NCBI GenBank assembly: GCA_023391175.1
Contig: JAEWBL010000706.1
Span: 1 to 6,600, forward strand
Direction: 5' to 3'
Length of the DNA stretch: 6,600 nucleotides
Origin: Pseudomonadota bacterium
Lineage (GTDB): Bacteria; Pseudomonadota; Alphaproteobacteria; Rhizobiales; Xanthobacteraceae
The translations under genes and the position numbers were made by a program. How positions within the stretch are numbered: position 1 is the stretch's first letter; each line of letters begins with the position of its first letter. Below are positions 1 through 6,600 of this stretch, piece by piece. The notes under the pieces were generated by a model. That model did not search any database. It was not told the origin of the DNA and was given only the letters and a program-made list of their open reading frames with translations.

Positions 1-120
1 GGTTCCGGACCGCTCACCATCGCTGACAGAAGTGACCCATACGTTCCTTTGTGCTGTAGTGGCGCAGCTTGGCGCCCGTCGTTAGCCAAGTGGGCCTGCC
101 TTATTTGGTAGATCGCAATG

Positions 121-1126
121 CTATCTGCGCTCGAAGCGCCAGCAGTCGCCCTCCAACACCTGGGCCATCTCACCGGCACGAAAGAGATGACGCAGATGAG
201 CCAGAGCCTCGCTCAGGCCAAAGCCGATCTGCGGTACGGGAAGGGGCCGAAACAGGACGCTCAACGTGTCCATCACGGTTCGCGGCTCGGTGCAGAACTC
301 CATCAGCTTGTCGAGCCGTTCCCTGTGGTGGGCGCGCAAGGCGGCGATGCGCGGGTGGAGGCCCATGAAGGGATCGCCGTGCGAGGGCAGGACCAGCGTG
401 TCCTCGGGCAAGGCCTCCGAACTTGGTCAATGAAGCCAGGAAGGCCGCAAGTGGGTCGGAGACGGGATCGGAAGCGTAGGAGCCGATATGGGGTGAGATG
501 CGCCCCAGGATCTGGTCTGCCGAGATCAGCATGGAGCGCCCGGCGCTGTAGAGGCAGATCATTTCGGGCGCGTGGCCCTCTCCGATCATGACGCGCCATG
601 TAGTGCCGTAGAGGGTGAAGGCGTCGCCCTCCTCAACGCGAAGGTAGTGATGCGGGAGCGGGCCGACCCACTTGGGATAGATGGTGCCGCGGACCGGCAG
701 GAAATCCAGGAATTCTTGCGGCGCACCGCACCGCCGGACGTGGGCGAGCAGGTGCGCCATCTCTGCGGCGGAGTCCTCGAGCAGGAGGAGGCGCGCCTGC
801 ATGAACTCGAGGCGGGTCATGTGGAGATCGAGCCCCGTCTTCTCGTGAAGCCATCCCGCGAGCCCGATATGGTCGGGATGGAAATGGGTCACGAGGAGCC
901 GCGCGATGGGCCGGCCTTCGAGGAGCGGGCTGGCCAGGACGTGCTCGAACAGTGCGCGCGTCGCAGGATCGTCGATGCCGGAATCGATCAGCGTCCAACC
1001 GTTGCCATCGCGGAGCAACCAGGCGTTGACCTCGCCAGGAGGAAAGGGAAGGGGGATCTGGATCCGCAGAACATCCGGAGAGACTAGGCTGAGGTGGCTT
1101 GAAACTTGGTCAACCCCGTTCATCAT
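121..1126 (-). pseudogene. MBL-fold metallo-hydrolase gene, split by a +1 frameshift
   Basis: Metallo-beta-lactamase-fold hydrolase of the LACTB2-like type, probably a cytoplasmic Zn-dependent thioester or ester hydrolase; the substrate cannot be read from the sequence. From the ATG at 1126 (a second ATG follows at 1123) the frame shows the core strand GWTLIDSG (residues 44-51), the metal motif HFHPDH (81-86), GEGHAPEM with H185, and SADQ with D204. After residue 236 (LTKF) the frame leaves the family. Dropping one C of the CC at 417-418 (plus strand) joins it to EALPEDTLVLPSHG, which supplies the last ligand histidine (H249), and to a C-terminal helical/winged-helix region ending FERR and TAG at 121-123. 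The repaired protein is 334 residues, a normal length. Without repair, the frame runs on to 170 with an unrelated arginine-rich tail. The ribosome site is weak (GGCGGGAC before the ATG), so the start is moderately certain. No secretion signal is seen. It may be a true pseudogene or a sequencing error. Confidence 0.85.
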
Positions 1127-1695
1127 CACTGTCCCGCCTGCACATTGTAGGATCGCTTGGCCTCTCGCTCCGTCGGGCGCTGGGGGTGCCACAGATCCTG
1201 AACGAGCATTGCAGGCAAAGTAGCCGCCCTCTCCGGCCGCCAGCAATCCTACCTCTGCGCCTTCTACAGGCATTCGGCCAAAGCCGCCGATTGTTCGGAG
1301 CCCGTCTATCAATACGAGATCTGCTCGTGGGTTGGACGAGGAGCCGTACGAGTTCGAGGGCTGCGCTGCCGTCGGCATGCAATCCCACCAGCTCACCGGT
1401 GGGCAGCCCCATGTCGCCGGAGTTTATAGACAGCTAACTCAGAGCGGGTGGAGCTCCCTAAGGACATGAGGTCTGGAAGCCGTGCCGTCCAGCGCTCCGG
1501 GCTTGAAAAGCCATGATGCGGCAGCGGGAGTGCAAAAGTCCGCGGTGAGGAGAGGTGGAGTTTGAGAAGCATAGCCTGGCTTGGGGAAGGCGTTACCCCG
1601 CAGCCTGCTCCAGGATTTCCGGGAGGAGCCGATTCTGCGATTCATCTTGGAGACAATATGGAGACAAGAGCCGCCAACCCGGCCGCTGTCTCCAT
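1127..1695. other. Spacer without a supportable gene
   Basis: About 570 bases between the hydrolase gene and the tRNA terminator. Several frames stay open for 70-110 codons on both strands, but none has a recognisable domain, a good ribosome site and sensible residue use together. The hydrolase frame itself extends upstream without a stop to 1396, but that part resembles no family I know, and the ATG at 1126 fits the usual N-terminus of such enzymes. A stretch at 1412-1432 begins TGTC and ends GACA, and a tandem GGAGACA lies at 1651-1657 and 1663-1669, with the inverted GTCTCC at 1688-1693. The spacer lies on the 3' side of a tRNA gene and next to a broken gene, so it may be decayed mobile DNA; that is inference only. 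Confidence 0.4.
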
Positions 1696-1727
1696 CAAAA
1701 ATGACACGCCTTCTAAGGCATGTCATT
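1696..1727 (-). terminator. Hairpin terminator after tRNA-Gly
   Basis: AATGACA (1700-1706) pairs with TGTCATT (1721-1727), and GCCTT (1708-1712) pairs with AAGGC (1715-1719), with one C/A mismatch between the two stem parts and a two-base loop. On the minus strand the stem runs into a short T tract (TTTTTG), so it sits about 20 bases past the tRNA 3' end in the right orientation for a Rho-independent terminator. On the plus strand it is followed by GATTTTTC, so it could also stop transcripts coming the other way. Confidence 0.7.
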
Positions 1728-1746
1728 GATTTTTCTTGAGAGAAAC

Positions 1747-1821
1747 TGGAGCGGGCGAAGGGATTCGAACCCTCGACCCCAACCTTGGCAAGGTTGTGCT
1801 CTACCCCTGAGCTACACCCGC
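1747..1821 (-). tRNA. tRNA-Gly (GCC anticodon), CCA encoded
   Basis: The whole cloverleaf can be drawn on the minus strand. The acceptor stem GCGGGTG pairs with CGCCCGC with one G-T wobble; the D arm is GCTC/GAGC; the anticodon arm is CAACC/GGTTG around the loop TTGCCAA; the variable loop has five bases; the T arm is GAGGG/CCCTT with TTCGAAT; then discriminator T and an encoded CCA. The anticodon GCC (plus-strand bases 1787-1789) reads GGC and GGT glycine codons, the main glycine codons in a GC-rich genome. It has its own promoter upstream and terminator downstream, so it is probably transcribed as a single unit. It is not a pseudo-tRNA: all stems are intact. Confidence 0.97.
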
Positions 1822-1862
1822 ATCCATTTGCCGGCGAGACAGTGTGTCGGCGGCGGTGCGGT

Positions 1863-1891
1863 TCTATAGAAAATGCCGGCGGCGAATGCAA
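1863..1891 (-). promoter_or_regulatory. Sigma-70-type promoter of the tRNA-Gly gene
   Basis: On the minus strand TTGCAT (plus bases 1886-1891) and TATAGA (1863-1868) are separated by exactly 17 bases, close to the TTGACA/TATAAT consensus. The -10 box lies about 40 bases before the mature tRNA 5' end, leaving room for a short leader. This stands out because the surrounding DNA is GC-rich. The -35 box overlaps one arm of a small inverted repeat (AATGCA at 1885-1890, TGCATT at 1901-1906), which may be chance. Confidence 0.7.
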
Positions 1892-1947
1892 CACCCCTTT
1901 GCATTCTTTCTCCGCCGGCCTGTGGATGGCTTGGCCGCAGCGCGGCC

Positions 1948-1970
1948 GAAAAGCCTTGCAGCACAAGGCT
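1948..1970 (-). terminator. Hairpin terminator after the cupin gene
   Basis: AGCCTTG (1952-1958) and CAAGGCT (1964-1970) form a perfect seven-pair stem with a five-base loop, about 11 bases past the cupin stop. On the minus strand the stem is followed by a short TTTTC, so it is a modest intrinsic terminator. A second GC-rich hairpin (GGCCGC 1933-1938 with GCGGCC 1942-1947) follows at once and may reinforce it. Confidence 0.5.
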
Positions 1971-1980
1971 GCACGCGCAT

Positions 1981-2454
1981 TCACTCCCGATGGATCGGGT
2001 CGATCCACTTGACCGCCTCCGGCTTCTCCACCGGCTCGATGTCGAGATTCACCACCACCGGGTCCTGCCCCGAGCGCACCAGCACGCATTCCAGCGTCTC
2101 GTCGGCGGAAGCGTTGATTTCCTGGTGGGGCACATAGGGCGGGACGAAGATGAAGTCGCCCGGCCCGGCTTCGGCCACGAACTCCAGATTCTCGCCCCAG
2201 CGCATGCGGGCGCGGCCCTTGACCACGTAGATGACGCTTTCGAGATCGCCGTGGTGATGGGCGCCGGTCTTGGCATCGGGGTGGATGTGGACCGTGCCGG
2301 CCCAGATCTTCTCGGCGCCGGCGCGGGCGCGGTTGATGGCGGTGGCGCGGTTCATGCCGGGGGTCTGGGCGGTGTTGGGATCGAGGCGGTCGCCAGGGAT
2401 CACCTGCACCCCGTCGGTGCGCCAGTCCTTGTGGTGGTGGTGGTCGGAACCCAT
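1981..2454 (-). CDS. Small single-domain cupin protein
   Basis: A 157-residue RmlC-like cupin, probably a cytoplasmic metal-binding protein; its ligand or reaction is not evident. Cupin motif 1 lies in TGAHHHGDLESVIYVVKG (residues 63-80), giving candidate metal ligands H66, H68 and E72. Motif 2 is GDFIFVPPYVPHQEIN (99-114) with H110. Together these make the usual three-His, one-Glu site. The start at 2454 is chosen because GGAGG lies five bases upstream; the open frame reaches 2556, but that part has no ribosome site and unlike composition. The N-terminus carries a natural four-histidine run (residues 5-8) ahead of the barrel. No signal peptide or membrane segment is present. It is divergent from ettA across about 125 bases and ends in its own hairpin terminator, so it is probably a one-gene unit. 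Homologues are usually annotated only as cupin domain-containing proteins. Confidence 0.9.
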   Translation of the reverse strand: MGSDHHHHKDWRTDGVQVIPGDRLDPNTAQTPGMNRATAINRARAGAEKIWAGTVHIHPDAKTGAHHHGDLESVIYVVKGRARMRWGENLEFVAEAGPGDFIFVPPYVPHQEINASADETLECVLVRSGQDPVVVNLDIEPVEKPEAVKWIDPIHRE

Positions 2455-2508
2455 CTTTTCCTCCAGAGCGCGCCGGCTGCCTTCGTGTGGCGAAGCATGC
2501 TGCAAACC

Positions 2509-2537
2509 TTGCCGCGCCTCGCCTGCGAGGCTAGAAC
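2509..2537 (+). promoter_or_regulatory. Possible ettA promoter with a palindrome in the spacer
   Basis: TTGCCG (2509-2514) and TAGAAC (2532-2537) are 17 bases apart, about 45 bases before the ettA start. The boxes are weak matches to consensus, which is common in GC-rich alphaproteobacteria. The spacer contains a perfect inverted repeat, GCCTCG (2516-2521) and CGAGGC (2526-2531) around four bases, that overlaps where RNA polymerase would sit, so it could be an operator or simply chance. Confidence 0.35.
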
Positions 2538-2579
2538 GGCGCCAACTTTCCCGCACCCCTTTTCAGGAGATGGCGGCCC

Positions 2580-4235
<1,656 letters not shown>

Positions 4236-4251
4236 GGTGAGGGCTTTGATT

Positions 4252-4431
4252 CTAACGCGTTATGCGGTGGCGATCTGCGTGATAGTAGATCGTCCCCGCC
4301 AAGTAACCGTAACACATTGTGGTAAAAACATTTAGGATATTTTTTACGGATTTTGGTGTTATAGTTTTGTCTTTGGCCTTTGAAGATATGAATTCGCTAA
4401 TCGGCCTGAGATCGGACAGAGAAATATCCTA
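4252..4431 (-). pseudogene. In-frame 3' continuation of the HEPN-like gene beyond an amber codon
   Basis: After the TAG at 4429-4431 the same frame stays open for 58 codons to a TAG at 4252-4254. The first part reads DISLSDLRPISEFISSKAK. It joins naturally to the preceding RNKISHDID, and a tyrosine (TAT or TAC) at the stop would give a smooth amphipathic continuation of the kind proteins with this motif usually have. The segment down to about 4312 keeps the AT-rich composition and the lysine/isoleucine-rich residue use of the upstream gene. The last 20 codons are GC-rich like the host DNA and may be ettA-flanking sequence read by chance. The simplest reading is that the TAG is a nonsense mutation and this was once part of the coding region. 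Confidence 0.6.
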
Positions 4432-4761
4432 ATCAATATCGTGGCTTATCTTATTTCTCAACGAGTTTAGGCATTTTATTGATGGAAATAGGTTGAATTC
4501 TGGAGAAAAGAAATCTTCTCCCAGGAGGGAAATTTTTGAAGAAAAGTTGATTCTCGCATTATCCCATTTTAAATCAGGATATTTTACAAAAAGAATTTGA
4601 TCAATATAATACTCAATAGCTAAATGGCATGTTAGAAAATATCCAATTATCTCATAATTTTTCTGCTCCCTTCTTTTCCATGAAATCTTTCCCTCTATTA
4701 TGCTCTCAATGGATGGTGGAACCCCTGGTTGGTCGTTCGGATATTCCATTTTAATGTCCAT
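4429..4761 (-). CDS. HEPN-like hypothetical protein, C-terminally truncated
   Basis: Encodes 110 residues, mostly helical in appearance, in strongly AT-rich DNA (14 G+C in the 60 bases 4561-4620) unlike the flanking genes. A hydrophobic helix (YEIIGYFLTCHLAIEYYIDQ, residues 36-55) is followed by FPSIKCLNSLRNKISHDID (92-110). RNKISH matches the RX4H motif of HEPN proteins, with a polar Asn after the Arg as in HEPN ribonucleases of toxin and defence systems. The match is by eye, and the fold is not proven. The ATG at 4761 is preceded directly by an in-frame TGA and has only a weak ribosome site (GTGAG); the ATG at 4749 is an alternative. The protein stops just after the motif, although the frame continues past the TAG. 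No antitoxin or nucleotidyltransferase partner is visible: ettA lies on one side and a repeat-rich spacer on the other. It is probably acquired DNA and probably inactive. Confidence 0.6.
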   Translation of the reverse strand: MDIKMEYPNDQPGVPPSIESIIEGKISWKRREQKNYEIIGYFLTCHLAIEYYIDQILFVKYPDLKWDNARINFSSKISLLGEDFFSPEFNLFPSIKCLNSLRNKISHDID

Positions 4762-5036
4762 TCACTCACGTGATGTGGGTTCGGGTTCGGAAAATATTGA
4801 TTAGGGGCGCCTTTATCATTTGCTGGAGGTCTAAGGCCATTCAGTCCGCTAAGTGCGTGGTTGAAATTACACCGCCCCAGCTTGCCACCTTCTCCCCCAT
4901 CCGCAAGCCCCCGCACCCAAACCACGCTTGCGCCCCGGCCGACTGCAACGGAGCGTAGCGGAGTGGAAGGAGAGCCGGGGCCCAGCGCAACGGCCCGCCG
5001 CAGGCGCTTCCGAAACCAGTCGCCCTCAGGTTTTGC
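4762..5036. other. Spacer upstream of the HEPN-like gene
   Basis: No gene is supported here. The AT-rich composition ends at about 4800, after which the DNA returns to high GC. Weak structures include GCTTGC (4880-4885) facing GCAAGC (4903-4908), and GAGCCGGGG (4972-4980), the exact reverse complement of CCCCGGCTC at 5063-5071. Open frames on both strands are rich in Pro, Arg and Ala and look like compositional artefacts. Any promoter for the HEPN-like gene should lie at about 4770-4830 on the minus strand, but I see no convincing pair of boxes there. Confidence 0.4.
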
Positions 5037-5151
5037 CCCGCTGCGCGGGTGTCTGCGCCGGACCCCGGCTCGGCGCTCCGGCTATGCCGTCGCTTGTCCG
5101 GGGAACGGCGACGGCTGGGCCGTCGCGGGGGGCAGGAACGGAGCCCGTTCC
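5037..5151. repeat. Cluster of consecutive GC-rich hairpins
   Basis: Several perfect stems follow one another. CCCGC/GCGGG (5037-5041 with 5045-5049) has a three-base loop. CCCCGG/CCGGGG (5063-5068 with 5098-5103) forms a long loop. GCGACGGC/GCCGTCGC (5108-5115 with 5119-5126) has a TGG loop. GGAACGG/CCGTTCC (5135-5141 with 5145-5151) has an AGC loop. A second copy of GCCGTCGC at 5086-5093 can pair with 5108-5115 instead, so two hairpins compete. No long T tract follows any of them. Confidence 0.6.
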
Positions 5152-5157
5152 CCCTCA

Positions 5158-5271
5158 CCACCGTCATGCCCGGCCTTGTGCCGGGCATCCACGTCGGGCC
5201 GATGGGACGATGGCTGAAGGCGTTCGCGGCCACCCCTTGGATGGCCGGGACAAGCCCGGCAATGACGGTGG
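5158..5271. repeat. REP-like inverted pair (BIME-type palindromic element)
   Basis: Two related palindromes face each other. The first carries ATGCCCGGC/GCCGGGCAT (5166-5174 with 5180-5188) around CTTGT. The second carries GCCGGG/CCCGGC (5244-5249 with 5255-5260) around ACAAG. Their outer ends match exactly as inverted copies: CCACCGTCAT (5158-5167) and ATGACGGTGG (5262-5271). Palindromes of the type GTCATGCCCGGC...GCATCCACG are scattered in many copies in Hyphomicrobiales genomes. This one starts about a dozen bases past the stop of the MotB-like gene, where it could protect the 3' end of the mRNA or end transcription. Confidence 0.75.
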
Positions 5272-5282
5272 CAAGAAAGGGA

Positions 5283-6302
5283 CTACCTCTCCGTCAGCTT
5301 CAGCTCGATCCGGCGGTTGCGGGCGCGGGCCTCGTCGGAGGTGCCGGTATCGAGGGGCTGGTATTCACCGAAGCCGGCGGCGATGAGGTGGTTGGGGCTC
5401 ACGCCCTTGGCGATGAGATACTGCACCACCGCGATGGCGCGCGCCGCCGAGAGTTCCCAGTTGGAGGGGAACTGGGCGTTGGAGATGGGCCTGTTGTCGG
5501 TGTGGCCGTCGATGCGCAGAGCCCAGGAGATGTCCGGCGGGATGGACTTCTCAAGGTCGAGGATGGCGCCCGCCAGCTTGTCGAGGGAGGCGATGGCCTC
5601 CGGCTTCATCACCGCCGAGCCGGCATCGAAGAACACTTCCGACTGGAACACGAAGCGGTCGCCCACCACGCGGATGTCCGGCCGGTTGCCGAGGATGTCG
5701 CGCAGGCGGCCGAAGAATTCGGAACGGAAGCGGGTCAATTCCTGCACCCGCTGCGCCAGCGCCACGTTGAGCCGGCGGCCGAGGTCGGTGATCTTGGCCT
5801 GGCTCTCCTGATCGCGCTTCTCGGAGATGTTGAGCGCTTCCTCCAGCGCCGCCATCTGCCGGCGCAGGGCTGCGATCTGCTGGTTCAGAAGCTCGATCTG
5901 CGCAGCGGCGCGGGCGGCGAGGTCCTTCTGGCTGTCGAGTTCGCGGGACAAGGCGTTGGCACGGCCCGTATCAGAGGGGGCGGGGACGGTGATGGCCTGC
6001 CCGCGCAGCTTGTCGCGCTCGCTCTCGCTGGCTTCGAGCGAGGCGCGCACGGAGGCAAGCTCGCTCTCGGACGACTGGATGTTGGCCCGCTCCAGGGAGA
6101 GGAGGTCGGTCAATTGGCGGATCTGCGCCTGAAGGCGCTGCATCACGTCGTCCTTCCCCGCCATCTCCTGCGTGAGGAAGAATTGGGTGAGGATGAACAC
6201 CGACAGCAGGAAGGTGAAGACCAGCAGCAGCGTGGACAGGGCGTCCACGAAGCCCGGCCAGTAATCGATGTGGCGGTCGCGGCCGCGCCTTCCGAGGGCC
6301 AT
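5283..6302 (-). CDS. MotB/OmpA-type peptidoglycan-binding membrane protein (stator-like subunit)
   Basis: A 339-residue inner-membrane protein anchored to peptidoglycan. A short basic N-terminus leads into one membrane helix (about 16-44, including FVDALSTLLLVFTFLLSVF). D20 lies at the start of the helix where MotB, TolR and ExbD keep their ion-carrying aspartate. Residues about 50-195 are a long, Gln/Glu-rich coiled coil in the periplasm. The C-terminal OmpA-like domain (about 208-337) has FFDAGSAVM, GHTDNRPI (D269), NWELSAARA (R288), GFGEYQP and ARNRRIELKL, the peptidoglycan-binding signature. The ATG at 6302 has GGAGG eight bases upstream and lies 15 bases after the stop of the partner gene, so the two are co-transcribed. 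No flagellar gene is visible; in alphaproteobacteria such pairs also occur away from flagellar clusters. The family is firm, the exact role is not. Confidence 0.92.
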   Translation of the reverse strand: MALGRRGRDRHIDYWPGFVDALSTLLLVFTFLLSVFILTQFFLTQEMAGKDDVMQRLQAQIRQLTDLLSLERANIQSSESELASVRASLEASESERDKLRGQAITVPAPSDTGRANALSRELDSQKDLAARAAAQIELLNQQIAALRRQMAALEEALNISEKRDQESQAKITDLGRRLNVALAQRVQELTRFRSEFFGRLRDILGNRPDIRVVGDRFVFQSEVFFDAGSAVMKPEAIASLDKLAGAILDLEKSIPPDISWALRIDGHTDNRPISNAQFPSNWELSAARAIAVVQYLIAKGVSPNHLIAAGFGEYQPLDTGTSDEARARNRRIELKLTER

Positions 6303-6317
6303 GGGTGCCGCCTCCGC

Positions 6318-6600
6318 TCAGTTGCGCCGCGGACCGGCGTCGTCCTCGACCCGCGCCAGCAGGCGCCGCATCTGCTCCTGCTGGGCCTGCTGCTGCTCGA
6401 TCATCTGCTTCAGCAGCGCCTGTTCCGAGCGCATGTGGGTGACGAGGCCCTGCAGGCTCTCGGCAAGCTGCGCCAGAGCGGAGGTCACGCGCTGGGAGCC
6501 GGCCTCCGTCATGGTCTTCTCCAGCCGCCCCATGGCCGAGACCAATGGATCGAGGTCCAGCACCGGCGGGGGCAGCGCCAGCGGCGCGGCAGGGGCGATC
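6318..6600 (-). CDS. C-terminal end of a probable MotA/TolQ/ExbB-family channel subunit (partial)
   Basis: Only the last 93 residues are in the window; the frame is open to the right edge, so the start and the membrane domain are missing. The visible part is a Pro/Ala-rich stretch (APAAPLALPPP) followed by a helical, probably coiled-coil tail with the Gln-rich run MIEQQQAQQEQMRRLLARVE, ending in RN and TGA at 6318-6320. A GTG at 6561-6563 could be mistaken for a start, but it has no ribosome site and the frame continues upstream. Family assignment is by context: the next gene, 15 bases on, encodes the MotB/OmpA-type partner. Channel proteins paired in this way in Hyphomicrobiales often end in such a cytoplasmic tail. 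No channel residues can be seen here. Confidence 0.65.
   Translation of the reverse strand, partial: IAPAAPLALPPPVLDLDPLVSAMGRLEKTMTEAGSQRVTSALAQLAESLQGLVTHMRSEQALLKQMIEQQQAQQEQMRRLLARVEDDAGPRRN

Noticed and set aside
1..120. Plus-strand frame open from the left edge to about 111, and a possible minus-strand start at 18
   Set aside because: The plus-strand peptide (about 36 residues) has no recognisable feature, and the minus-strand ATG has no ribosome site and only six codons in view. The CTTGGC/GCCAAG stem at 68-90 has a long loop and no T tract.
1127..1396. Upstream extension of the MBL hydrolase to 1396
   Set aside because: The added 90 residues match no part of the family, have no ribosome site at 1396, and the ATG at 1126 gives the usual N-terminus. 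A faint likeness of the text LVLIDGLRTIGGFG to a thiolase start was not strong enough to report.
1439..2089. A 216-codon minus-strand frame running through the tRNA
   Set aside because: It reads straight through an intact tRNA-Gly gene and its promoter and terminator, and overlaps the end of the cupin gene. The peptide has no recognisable domain.
4264..4299. Hairpin after ettA (CGATCT 4271-4276 with AGATCG 4287-4292, flanked by GCGG/CCGC) as an ettA terminator
   Set aside because: The loop is ten bases, the stem has an internal mismatch region and no T tract follows. It also lies inside the continuation of the minus-strand frame.
4841..5233. Open frames of 118-152 codons on both strands in the GC-rich spacer
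   Set aside because: Their Pro/Arg/Ala-rich peptides arise from stop-poor GC-rich DNA, overlap hairpins and repeats, and lack ribosome sites and domains.

Overview
The window reads as a chromosomal segment of a GC-rich alphaproteobacterium, probably of the order Hyphomicrobiales (Xanthobacteraceae/Bradyrhizobiaceae-like). This rests on the high-GC codon use, the style of the EttA and MotB-like proteins, and a GTCATGCCCGG-type inverted palindromic repeat of a kind common in that group. The taxonomic call is inference; no lineage marker was tested.

Left part (1-1126): a minus-strand metallo-beta-lactamase-fold hydrolase gene carrying all the expected metal-ligand motifs, but split by a single extra base at about 417-418. 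Upstream of it (1127-1695) lies about 570 bases with no gene I can defend.

Centre (1696-2454): a minus-strand tRNA-Gly(GCC) gene with a good promoter upstream and a hairpin terminator downstream, then a minus-strand gene for a small single-domain cupin with its own hairpin terminator. Divergent from the cupin gene is ettA (2580-4235, plus), which encodes the ABC-F translation factor EttA, complete and with both ATPase sites intact.

Right part (4252-6600): just past ettA is an AT-rich insert, about 4311-4800, that looks foreign. It holds a minus-strand gene for a HEPN-like protein with an RNxxxH motif. The frame is cut by an amber codon right after that motif, yet stays open for 58 more codons. 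Next comes a GC-rich spacer (4800-5282) packed with hairpins and a REP-like inverted pair. The window closes with a minus-strand two-gene operon: the 3' end of a gene I infer to be a MotA/TolQ/ExbB-type channel subunit (running off the right edge), then a complete MotB/OmpA-type protein with one membrane helix, a long coiled coil and a peptidoglycan-binding domain. The pair probably forms an ion-driven envelope machine.

The intact genes look like ordinary core genome. The unusual parts are the interrupted HEPN-like gene in its AT-rich insert, the frameshifted hydrolase, and the hairpin-dense spacer.
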